Assembly: GCF_024808665.1 (NCBI RefSeq)
Contig: NZ_JANUBZ010000006.1
Coordinates: forward strand, 291,729 to 355,728
Direction of reading: 5' to 3'
Length of the DNA stretch: 64,000 bases
Source: Mucilaginibacter empetricola
Lineage (GTDB): Bacteria > Bacteroidota > Bacteroidia > Sphingobacteriales > Sphingobacteriaceae
Shown: piece after piece, positions 35,641-43,061 of the stretch
How the letters are laid out: each line of letters begins with the position of its first letter
How positions within the stretch are numbered: position 1 is the first letter of the stretch
Program-made: the position numbers and the translations under genes
The notes under the pieces: model-generated
Told to the model about the DNA's origin: nothing
Database searches by the model: none
What the model saw: only the letters and a program-made list of their open reading frames with translations

Positions 35641-35779
35641 GTAGCCCCACCTAAATCCTCCCCGGTAGGGAGGACTTTGATAAATGAGCATTAAAAAATA
35701 TAAGTAAGTAACCGCCATGAAAATATTAAATAGAGATTCAGAAAGTCTCCCCTACCGGGGGAGATTTAGAGGGGGCTTA
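35641..35779. repeat. Inverted pair of AATCCTCCC-type repeats abutting kdpD
   Basis: Unit one (GTAGCCCCACC, TAAATCCTCCCC, then GGTAGGGAGGACTTT) at 35641-35678 faces unit two (AAAGTCTCCCCTACC, then GGGGAGATTTAGAGGGGGC) at 35742-35777. The right unit ends 3-4 nt before the kdpD ATG at 35781, so the whole leader of kdpD is repeat DNA. Confidence 0.7.
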
Positions 35780-35780
35780 T

Positions 35781-36908
35781 ATGGAAGAAAATAAGGAACA
35801 ATCTGTCGGTCACTTCCTGGAGCTGATAAAGCGATCAAGGCGGGGTAAGTTTAAAATTTATATCGGCATGAGTGCCGGAGTGGGTAAAACGTACCGCATG
35901 CTACTGGAAGCCCAGGCCCTTATGCGCAATGGTATTGATGTGAAAATTGGATACGTTGAAACGCATAATCGTAAAGAAACCGTTGCGCAGATGGAAGGCT
36001 TGCCGCTTATTCCGCGCCGCAAGCTTTTTTATAAGGGTAAGGAGCTGGAAGAAATGGATTTGAATGCTATTATCAACCTGCGCCCCGAAGTGGTGATTGT
36101 TGACGAACTTGCCCATACCAATATTGAAGGCAGCAAGAACGAAAAACGCTGGCAAGATGTAATGGATATTTTAAATGCAGGCATTAACGTTATTAGCGCT
36201 ATAAATATTCAGCATATTGAAAGCCTGAATGAGGAGGTGGAGAAAATTACAGGTACAGCCATTAATGAACGTATCCCTGATAAAGTTTTGCAAATGGCTG
36301 ATGAGGTAGTAAATATTGACCTTACTGCCGATGAACTGATTGACCGCCTTAAAGAAGGTAAAATATACGATGAGAAAAAGATTCCTCTGGCCTTAAATAA
36401 CTTTTTTCAAACTGAAAGAATATTGCAGCTAAGGGAATTGGCCCTGCGCGAAGTAGCGCACCAGGTGGAGCGTAAAATTGATATTGAAGTACCCAAAACT
36501 ATAAAGCTACGGCCCGAATTGTTTTTGGCCTGCATCAGCACTAATGAAGAATCTGCCAAAATAATTATTCGTAAAACGGCGCGGCTGGCTTCCTATTATC
36601 GCTCAAAATGGTATCTGCTTTACGTGCAAACATCAAACGAAAGCAGTGATAAAATAAACCTTGCCTCACAACGACATTTAATTAATAACATGAAACTGGC
36701 AACACAGCTAGGCGGCGAGGTTTTAAAAGTAAAAAACGATAACATTGCAAAAACAATATGGGAAACTGCCGAGAAATACGACATTACTACCATATGCCTT
36801 GGCAAACCTCGTTTTAAGTTTTATCAGCTGGTTATGAAAACAGCTGTTTTTACCCAATTGCTAAACAAAATGTCACAAACACATATTGACCTTGTAATAC
36901 TCTCATAA
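35781..36908 (+). CDS. kdpD: KdpD-type sensor protein without kinase domain
   Basis: 375 aa: the N-terminal KdpD domain (about 15-225) followed by a USP-like domain (about 250-375). Walker A is GMSAGVGKTYR and Walker B is VVIVDELAHTN, with NIQHIESLNEEVEKITG after it. A complete KdpD has about 900 aa with four membrane helices, a GAF domain and a histidine kinase, all absent here. The frame ends naturally, overlapping the next gene's ATG by 1 nt. The S-x-S and FTAxY residues that bind cyclic di-AMP in the staphylococcal protein are not evident. It probably acts with the kinase encoded next. Confidence 0.92.
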   Translation: MEENKEQSVGHFLELIKRSRRGKFKIYIGMSAGVGKTYRMLLEAQALMRNGIDVKIGYVETHNRKETVAQMEGLPLIPRRKLFYKGKELEEMDLNAIINLRPEVVIVDELAHTNIEGSKNEKRWQDVMDILNAGINVISAINIQHIESLNEEVEKITGTAINERIPDKVLQMADEVVNIDLTADELIDRLKEGKIYDEKKIPLALNNFFQTERILQLRELALREVAHQVERKIDIEVPKTIKLRPELFLACISTNEESAKIIIRKTARLASYYRSKWYLLYVQTSNESSDKINLASQRHLINNMKLATQLGGEVLKVKNDNIAKTIWETAEKYDITTICLGKPRFKFYQLVMKTAVFTQLLNKMSQTHIDLVILS

Positions 36909-38623
36909 TGACTATTAAAAATAAACTCCGTGCCGGCTTTAGCTTTTTGTTTTTGCTGGCACTATTAAGCTGCGGGTTATCTATTTACTTTCTGACCCGT
37001 CTTTCTGCCGATGCCAAGGCTATACTTAAGGATAATTATAAATCAGTACAGTATGCAAAAAATATAGGGGTTGCTTTGGATGTTAATTTTGCGTCTTTGG
37101 ATCAACAACAGCAAAAAACTATTGAAGATAATCTGGTAAAAGAAGAACATAATATTACCGAACAGGGCGAAGGTCCACTTACTGCCACATTGCGCGCAAA
37201 ATATGAAGAACTTAAATTATTGAATAATGACCCGGCTAAAGCCACTGCATTGCGTAATGAGATAAAAGGAGTACTTTATGGCATTATGCAGGTAAACATG
37301 AGCGCTATTGAGCGTAAGGATGCCACTGCAACAAAAACAGCCAATAACGCAACCTTAATGGTAGCCTTCGCTGCCACGTTTTTATTCCTGGTTGCATTTA
37401 GTTTTGTGGTTAATTTTCCGGGATATATTGCCAACCCTATAAAGGAGCTAACAGAAAGAATAAAAGAGGTATCCAACCGCAATTATCATCAACAGCTTAA
37501 TTTCAAATCGAACGATGAGTTTGGCGAATTGGGTGATGCCTTTAATACCATGACGCGTAAGCTGGATGAGTATGAGCATAGTAATCTTGCCAGCATTTTA
37601 TTTGAAAAAAAGCGGATAGAGACTATTATCAATTCTATGCACGATGCCATTTTAGGCCTCGACGAGAAATCGGTTATCATTTTTGCAAACGAAGTAGCGT
37701 GCACCCTGATCGGGATGCCTGAGAAAGACTTGACCGGGCATTTGGCGCCGGATATTGCTATGGAGAATGACTTGTTGCGCAACCTGTTGTTGAATGATCA
37801 GGGTAAAATGAAAATTTATGCTGATAACCGCGAAAGCTATTATACTAAGGAAGTTTTGTCGGTAACAAGCAAGGACAAAGTAATAGGGAGTGTTATCATC
37901 CTCAAAAATATTACCGAGTTTCAACAATTGGATGAGGCAAAAACCAATTTTATCGCCACCATCTCGCACGAATTAAAAACACCTATATCATCCATAAAAA
38001 TGAGTCTGAAGCTGTTAGAGGATAGCCGCATTGGAGCGGTAAATCCCGAACAAAGGCAGTTATTGGAAAACATTGACGAGGATGCAAAAAGATTGCTTCA
38101 AATTACCGGCGAGCTATTGGACATGGCGCAGGTTGAAACTGGTAAGCTGCAATTGAATTTTGGCAGCACACACCCCCGCAATATTGTGGAATATGCAGTA
38201 AAAGCCTTAAGAACAACGGCTGATCAAAAAAAAGTGGAAATTAATATAAAATGCGATAAGGACTTACCCGATGTACAGGCAGATCTGGACAAAACTACCT
38301 GGGTGTTGGTGAACCTGCTTTCAAACGCCATAAAGTATAGTCACGAAAAATCGACTGTTGATCTTATTGTAAACAAATACAAGGCCGATGAGATAGAGTT
38401 TTCTGTACAGGATCATGGTCGTGGCATTGATCAAAAGTATTTGTCGCGCATTTTTGAAAGATATTTCAAGGTGCCCGGAGCCTCAACAGAGCAAACGGGA
38501 ACAGGTCTGGGTCTTGCTATTGCCAAAGATTTTATAGAGGCACAGGCTGGCAAAATTGGCGTGGAAAGCGAGTTGGGAGAAGGTAGTCGTTTTTATTTTA
38601 CCTTAAAAAAGTACGGTAATTAA
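36908..38623 (+). CDS. Membrane histidine kinase partnered with truncated KdpD
   Basis: 571 aa: membrane helix 1 (about 9-30), a periplasmic or extracytoplasmic loop, helix 2 (about 145-170), HAMP (about 172-225), PAS (about 240-340), HisKA with phospho-His in FIATISHELKTPISS, and HATPase with NLLSNAIKYSH, DHGRGID and TGTGLGLAIAKDF. There is no receiver. The TAATG overlap with kdpD implies coupled translation and equal amounts. The most likely target is the NtrC-type regulator at 26502, since no other regulator is nearby. Confidence 0.93.
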   Translation: MTIKNKLRAGFSFLFLLALLSCGLSIYFLTRLSADAKAILKDNYKSVQYAKNIGVALDVNFASLDQQQQKTIEDNLVKEEHNITEQGEGPLTATLRAKYEELKLLNNDPAKATALRNEIKGVLYGIMQVNMSAIERKDATATKTANNATLMVAFAATFLFLVAFSFVVNFPGYIANPIKELTERIKEVSNRNYHQQLNFKSNDEFGELGDAFNTMTRKLDEYEHSNLASILFEKKRIETIINSMHDAILGLDEKSVIIFANEVACTLIGMPEKDLTGHLAPDIAMENDLLRNLLLNDQGKMKIYADNRESYYTKEVLSVTSKDKVIGSVIILKNITEFQQLDEAKTNFIATISHELKTPISSIKMSLKLLEDSRIGAVNPEQRQLLENIDEDAKRLLQITGELLDMAQVETGKLQLNFGSTHPRNIVEYAVKALRTTADQKKVEINIKCDKDLPDVQADLDKTTWVLVNLLSNAIKYSHEKSTVDLIVNKYKADEIEFSVQDHGRGIDQKYLSRIFERYFKVPGASTEQTGTGLGLAIAKDFIEAQAGKIGVESELGEGSRFYFTLKKYGN

Positions 38624-38706
38624 ACAATTAATAAATTTAAAGGTTGACAATTATATCTGAAAAGAATTTATAAAATTGCCTTTGTTTTAATGATGCGTTT
38701 AATTTT

Positions 38707-39225
38707 ATGAGGAAGCTGTTGTTTTTATTTGCCGTAATTTTAATAGGCAGTAATGTAAATGCCCAGGCCGTTGTGGATAGTACTGTAAAACATTCGCCAC
38801 TTAAAACATTAAACGATGCGCAGTATAACGCGCTGCTAACAGGAAATGACTTGAATGGTATGGATTTGGCTGCAACATTAAATCATTATCCATCACCAGA
38901 GGCTGTTATCAAATACAAGCACGAGCTGGATTTAAGCCCTATTCAATTGAACAAAATAACAGCAATTAATAAGGAATTTCACCGCAAAAAGCTGGAAATG
39001 GGTTTAACCATCATTAACAACGAAAGAATTTTGGATAGCCTTTTTAAATTCCATGTGCTCAATAATGGCTCGTTGATATTTTATACAAACCGTTATGGAT
39101 TGTACCAGGGCGAGCTAAGAAACACTATTTTACAGGCATGTTTGGCCACAAGGGTATTGCTCTCGCAGCAGCAAATAAACAAGCTGGATGCCCTGCAAAA
39201 AGCTGATAGAAGAAATGCCAATTGA
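38707..39225 (+). CDS. Periplasmic Spy/CpxP-like helical protein
   Basis: 172 aa with a signal peptide (LLFLFAVILIGSNVNAQ). The mature part is mostly helical: ELDLSPIQLNKITAINKEFHRKK, then LRNTILQACLATRVLLSQQQINKLDAL. An 'L-T/S-x-x-Q' repeat pair of this kind is typical of the LTXXQ/Spy/CpxP superfamily of periplasmic chaperone-like or metal-sensing proteins. The match is by pattern only. It lies 83 nt after the kinase and 34 nt before accA and could belong to either unit. Confidence 0.65.
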   Translation: MRKLLFLFAVILIGSNVNAQAVVDSTVKHSPLKTLNDAQYNALLTGNDLNGMDLAATLNHYPSPEAVIKYKHELDLSPIQLNKITAINKEFHRKKLEMGLTIINNERILDSLFKFHVLNNGSLIFYTNRYGLYQGELRNTILQACLATRVLLSQQQINKLDALQKADRRNAN

Positions 39226-39259
39226 TTTATTTAATTTAGCGGCCCCAATAATGTAGTTT

Positions 39260-40216
39260 ATGAAGATCACTTTTGATTTCGAAAAACCGCTGGCCGATCT
39301 GCAATTGCAGATTGAAAAAGTGAAGCAGGTTGAAGACAAGAACAAACTGGACATGTCTGCAACTATAGCTGAACTTGAAAACAGGTTTGAGACAACCAAA
39401 CAAGAAATATATGCCAACCTTACCGGTTGGCAAAGAGTGCAGATAGCACGTCATCCAGAAAGGCCATACACATTGCAATACATCGAACTAATGTGCGATG
39501 ATTTTATTGAGTTGCATGGCGACCGTACTGTTGGCGATGATAAGGCGATAGTAGGTGGCTTTGGAACCATAAATGGCCAAACCGCTATGTTTATCGGTCA
39601 CCAAAAAGGAAAAAATACTAAAGAAAGGCAATACCGCAATTTTGGTATGCCAAACCCCGAAGGCTACCGTAAGGCTTTAAGGCTGATGAAAATGGCCGAA
39701 AAGTTTAACAAACCGGTTATTACATTAATTGATACTCCCGGAGCATTTCCTGGTTTAGAAGCTGAAGAGCGCGGACAAGGCGAAGCAATTGCCCGTAACC
39801 TGTTAGAAATGGCCGTGCTTAAGGTGCCTGTAATTTGCGTAATTATTGGCGAGGGCGCATCTGGTGGTGCGTTGGGTATTGCCATTGGCGATAAGGTAAT
39901 GATGTTGGAGAATTCATGGTATTCGGTTATCTCTCCAGAAAATTGCTCGACAATTCTTTTTAAAACCTGGGAGCATAAAGAACGCGCCGCAGAAATGCTG
40001 AAGCTAACTTCGACAGATATGTTGAAGAATAAGCTGATTGATGGCGTGATAAAAGAACCCCTTGGCGGCGCACATCAGGACCCTGTGGTTATGGCTGCAA
40101 CGCTAAAAAAGCAGCTGTTAAAAGATTTAAAACAGCTTAAGGACCGTAATATTGACGAACTGGTTACCGAGCGCATTGATAAATTCTGCTCAATGGGTGT
40201 AGTAATTGAAGACTAA
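39260..40216 (+). CDS. accA: Acetyl-CoA carboxylase carboxyltransferase subunit alpha
   Basis: A 318-aa AccA, which with AccD moves the carboxyl group from biotin to acetyl-CoA to make malonyl-CoA. Family blocks: [62 protein letters not shown] and [14 protein letters not shown] with the crotonase-type oxyanion region. Length is normal. A promoter and tRNA gene follow after its stop. Confidence 0.97.
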   Translation: MKITFDFEKPLADLQLQIEKVKQVEDKNKLDMSATIAELENRFETTKQEIYANLTGWQRVQIARHPERPYTLQYIELMCDDFIELHGDRTVGDDKAIVGGFGTINGQTAMFIGHQKGKNTKERQYRNFGMPNPEGYRKALRLMKMAEKFNKPVITLIDTPGAFPGLEAEERGQGEAIARNLLEMAVLKVPVICVIIGEGASGGALGIAIGDKVMMLENSWYSVISPENCSTILFKTWEHKERAAEMLKLTSTDMLKNKLIDGVIKEPLGGAHQDPVVMAATLKKQLLKDLKQLKDRNIDELVTERIDKFCSMGVVIED

Positions 40217-40247
40217 ATAGAGCCTTTTTGAATTTTTTTCAAAAACC

Positions 40248-40278
40248 TTTTGATAACAAAAAAAACGTCCTATATTTG
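40248..40278 (+). promoter_or_regulatory. Bacteroidota-type promoter of tRNA-Gln
   Basis: TTTTG at 40248-40252 and TATATTTG at 40271-40278 with an 18-nt gap. This is the best consensus match in the window and lies 37 nt before the tRNA. Confidence 0.8.
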
Positions 40279-40315
40279 CATTCCTTTTCGGAGAGGATAA
40301 CAATCCTAAGGAGAT

Positions 40316-40386
40316 TGCCTGATAGTATAATGGTAGTACGACGGTTTTTGGTACCGTTTGTCTAGGTTCGAATCCTGGTCGGGCAA
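40316..40386 (+). tRNA. tRNA-Gln (anticodon TTG)
   Basis: A 71-nt cloverleaf: acceptor TGCCTGA with TCGGGCA (one T-G pair), D-arm GTAT/GTAC, anticodon stem ACGGT/ACCGT with loop TTTTGGT giving anticodon TTG, a short variable loop, and T-arm CTAGG-TTCGAAT-CCTGG. The discriminator is A at 40386; CCA is not encoded. Confidence 0.95.
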
Positions 40387-40544
40387 CAAGTTGATACTTC
40401 GGATTTCAGATGTTCAATTTCGAATTTACTTTGGAATAGACGATTGAAATCCGAATTGTTTTTTATAATAACTGGCCATCGGGATTTTCAGATCAGGGTA
40501 AATAAAAAATCCGAAGTCGAAAATCCGAAATCCGAAATCAAAAA

Positions 40545-41489
40545 ATGCCTTTACAGTTTAACCCGGTTAAATTATTTGCAGGCTCCGGTACTCAGGTATT
40601 GGCAGCAAATATCGCCGCGGCTTATGGCCGTGATTTAGGTGACGTAACTATATCGCGTTTCAGCGATGGCGAATTTCAACCTCATTTTAATGAATCTGTA
40701 CGTGGCTGCGATGTTTTTTTAATTCAATCAACCTGTCCGCCTACTGATAACCTGATGGAACTATTAATGATGACTGATGCCGCACGTCGCGCATCTGCCC
40801 ATTATGTAACCGCGGTTATTCCTTATTTCGGACTGGCACGTCAGGATAGAAAAGATAAACCACGGGTGGCAATCGGCGCTAAGCTGGTAGCAAATTTATT
40901 GGTAGCATCGGGCATTAACCGCATCATGACCATGGATTTGCACGCTGCGCAGATACAAGGCTTTTTTGATATCCCGGTTGATCACCTGGATGCATCAATC
41001 ATTTTTGTTCCTTATATCAAAAGTCTTGGTTTAAAGGCCTTAACTATTGCTTCGCCTGATATGGGCGGTTCATACAGGGCTCGCACCTTTGCTAAATTTT
41101 TCAATGCTGAAGTGGTGATCTGTGATAAGCGCCGTAAACGTGCCAATGAAATTGAGTCTATGACTTTAATTGGCGATGTAACGGATCAGGACATTGTATT
41201 GATTGATGATATTTGCGATACTGCAGGTACCCTATCAAAAGCAGCCGGATTAATAATGGAGCGTGGAGCGCGCAGTGTACGTGCGGTTTGTACCCATCCA
41301 ATTTTATCAGGTAAAGCCTACGAAACTATTGAGAATTCAGTATTAACAGAGCTGATAGTAACAGATACCATACCGCTTAAATATCAGAGCAGTAAAATAA
41401 AGGTATTAACCACTGCAAACTTATTTGCCAGCGCAATAATGAACGTAAACGAGCATGGTTCAATAAGTCAGCTGTTTAAGGTGGATTAA
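40545..41489 (+). CDS. prs: Ribose-phosphate pyrophosphokinase
   Basis: A 314-aa PRPP synthase. It makes phosphoribosyl pyrophosphate for nucleotide, histidine and NAD synthesis. Visible motifs: KLFAGSGTQVLAANIA, RFSDGEFQ, YFGLARQDRKDKPR (flexible loop), MDLHAAQIQGFFDIPVDHL and the PRPP-binding IVLIDDICDTAGTL. Length is normal. The 158-bp spacer after the tRNA holds GATTTCGG-type repeats, and the start ATG follows AAATCAAAAA with no ribosome-binding sequence. Confidence 0.97.
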   Translation: MPLQFNPVKLFAGSGTQVLAANIAAAYGRDLGDVTISRFSDGEFQPHFNESVRGCDVFLIQSTCPPTDNLMELLMMTDAARRASAHYVTAVIPYFGLARQDRKDKPRVAIGAKLVANLLVASGINRIMTMDLHAAQIQGFFDIPVDHLDASIIFVPYIKSLGLKALTIASPDMGGSYRARTFAKFFNAEVVICDKRRKRANEIESMTLIGDVTDQDIVLIDDICDTAGTLSKAAGLIMERGARSVRAVCTHPILSGKAYETIENSVLTELIVTDTIPLKYQSSKIKVLTTANLFASAIMNVNEHGSISQLFKVD

Positions 41490-41594
41490 GAAAGTCCATA
41501 GTCTATGGTCAATAGTCCATAGATAAATTAAAGAGAATACAAATAATACATACAATACCATGGTCTGTAGACCATGGACTTAAAATTAAAACAA

Positions 41595-42179
41595 ATGAAA
41601 TCAATTGCTATTAGCGGTTCTCCAAGAGAGAACGTAGGGAAAAGAGACGCTAAAGAACTGCGTTACCAGGCACAAGTGCCGGCAGTACTTTACGGTGGGG
41701 CTACTCAAACCCACTTTTCAGTGTCCGCAGCTGATTTGAAAGCCGTAGTTTATACGCCGGTTGTTCATTTCATCAACTTAGAAATTGCTGGTGTTAAATC
41801 ACAAGCTATCATCAAAGATCTTCAGTTTCATCCTTTAACTGAACAAATTATTCACGTTGACTTTTTATTGTTAGACGAGAAAAAACCTATCACCATTGAG
41901 ATTCCTGTTAAATTAACCGGAACTTCTCCAGGTGTTAAAACTGGTGGTAAACTGGTTCAAAAATTGAGAAAATTACGTATCAAAGCGCTTCCGAAAGATC
42001 ATTTGGACGCTATTGAAGTAAGCATCGAAACTTTAGAAGTTGGTAAATCAGTTAAAGTTGGTGATATTAAAGTCAGCAATTTAACCATTACTAATGCTAA
42101 AGAAGATACTATCGTATCGGTAACTACTTCACGTGCATTACGTCAGGCTGAACAAGAAGCCGCTCAAGGTAAAAAATAA
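41595..42179 (+). CDS. rplY: 50S ribosomal protein L25 (CTC form)
   Basis: 194 aa, the long L25/general-stress CTC form. The N-terminal 5S-rRNA-binding domain is seen as MKSIAISGSPRENVGKRDAKELR then VPAVLYGG, and the C-terminal TL5 domain has DFLLLDEKKPITIEIPVKLTG. ATG at 41595 is preferred to the in-frame ATG at 41574, which lies inside an imperfect AGTCCATAG-type inverted repeat. It is followed by a terminator and pth; L25 next to prs and pth is a common arrangement. Confidence 0.95.
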   Translation: MKSIAISGSPRENVGKRDAKELRYQAQVPAVLYGGATQTHFSVSAADLKAVVYTPVVHFINLEIAGVKSQAIIKDLQFHPLTEQIIHVDFLLLDEKKPITIEIPVKLTGTSPGVKTGGKLVQKLRKLRIKALPKDHLDAIEVSIETLEVGKSVKVGDIKVSNLTITNAKEDTIVSVTTSRALRQAEQEAAQGKK

Positions 42180-42333
42180 CCCCTAACCCCTGAAGGGGGA
42201 ATAAAAGGGAAAACGACTAACAGCGATAAGTGCAAACTTATCGCTGTTTTTGTTGAAATGTAATATCTTCGCGGTCTGTAAAACACACGCTAAAGCTCGC
42301 AAATCAAAAATTCCCCCTTCAGGGGGCTAGGGG
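42180..42333. repeat. Long-range inverted repeat around a terminator
   Basis: CCCCTAACCCCTGAAGGGGG at about 42181-42200 is mirrored by CCCCCTTCAGGGGG, then CTAGGGGG, at about 42312-42333. The pair encloses the L25 terminator and ends at the pth ATG. Confidence 0.6.
42219..42251 (+). terminator. Intrinsic terminator after rplY
   Basis: AACAGCGATAAG pairs perfectly with CTTATCGCTGTT around TGCAAA, followed by TTT. Confidence 0.85.
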
Positions 42334-42335
42334 GT

Positions 42336-42896
42336 ATGAAATATTTAATAGTAGGATTAGGAAACATAGGACCTGAATATGCTGATACCCGGCATAATAT
42401 TGGTTTTATGATATTGGATGAAATGGCAAAACAGGAGGCCGTAAAGTTTTACAATATGCGCCTGGCCTATTACACCGAAGTAAACTATAAAGCCCGTACC
42501 CTTTATTTAATTAAGCCAACAACCTACATGAACCTTAGCGGCAAGGCGCTTAACCACTGGATGAAAGAGCTGAAGATCCCCGTTGAAAATGTACTCGTAC
42601 TGGTTGATGATATTGCCTTGCCATTTGGTACGCTGCGCTTAAAGCCCAAGGGCAGTGCTGCCGGCCATAACGGGTTAAAACATATAGAAGCTACTTTAAC
42701 CCATAACAATTATGCACGCCTGCGTTTCGGCGTTAGCGATAATTACCCCAAAGGCCGCCAGGTTGATTATGTGCTTGATGGTTTTGATAAAGATGAACTG
42801 CCTGAACTACCTGCATTAATTGACCGCTCCATAGAAATTATAAAAAGCTTTGCCACTATTGGCTCAGAGCTTACCATGACCAAGTATAACCGCTAA
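42336..42896 (+). CDS. pth: Peptidyl-tRNA hydrolase
   Basis: A 186-aa Pth that recycles peptidyl-tRNA. The N-terminus MKYLIVGLGNIGPEYADTRHNIGFM contains the catalytic His (RHN) and the tRNA-binding Asn. KPTTYMNLSGKAL, LVDDIALPFG and KPKGSAAGHNGLKHIE follow, with the conserved Asp and GHNGL. Length is normal. It has no clear promoter of its own outside the repeat. Confidence 0.97.
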   Translation: MKYLIVGLGNIGPEYADTRHNIGFMILDEMAKQEAVKFYNMRLAYYTEVNYKARTLYLIKPTTYMNLSGKALNHWMKELKIPVENVLVLVDDIALPFGTLRLKPKGSAAGHNGLKHIEATLTHNNYARLRFGVSDNYPKGRQVDYVLDGFDKDELPELPALIDRSIEIIKSFATIGSELTMTKYNR

Positions 42897-42972
42897 AATT
42901 ATCCCACTAAATCACATCAGAATGCTCGGCAACTTCGCATTTTAATTAAGGAATTACGACTTAAATGTTAAA

Positions 42973-42990
42973 TAACTAATTTTTTAGTTA
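42973..42990. promoter_or_regulatory. Palindrome TAACTAA-TTTT-TTAGTTA
   Basis: A perfect 7-4-7 inverted repeat about 70 bp before the first beta-barrel gene. Its geometry (7-base arms, 4-nt spacer) equals that of the two BlaI-type operators downstream, but the half-site sequence differs. Its regulator is unknown. Confidence 0.4.
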
Positions 42991-43061
42991 AAATATGTTA
43001 AATCTTTTTATTTCTTGTCACACTTTGCCTAACTTTTGTGTCTAGTACCCTATAATCACAT

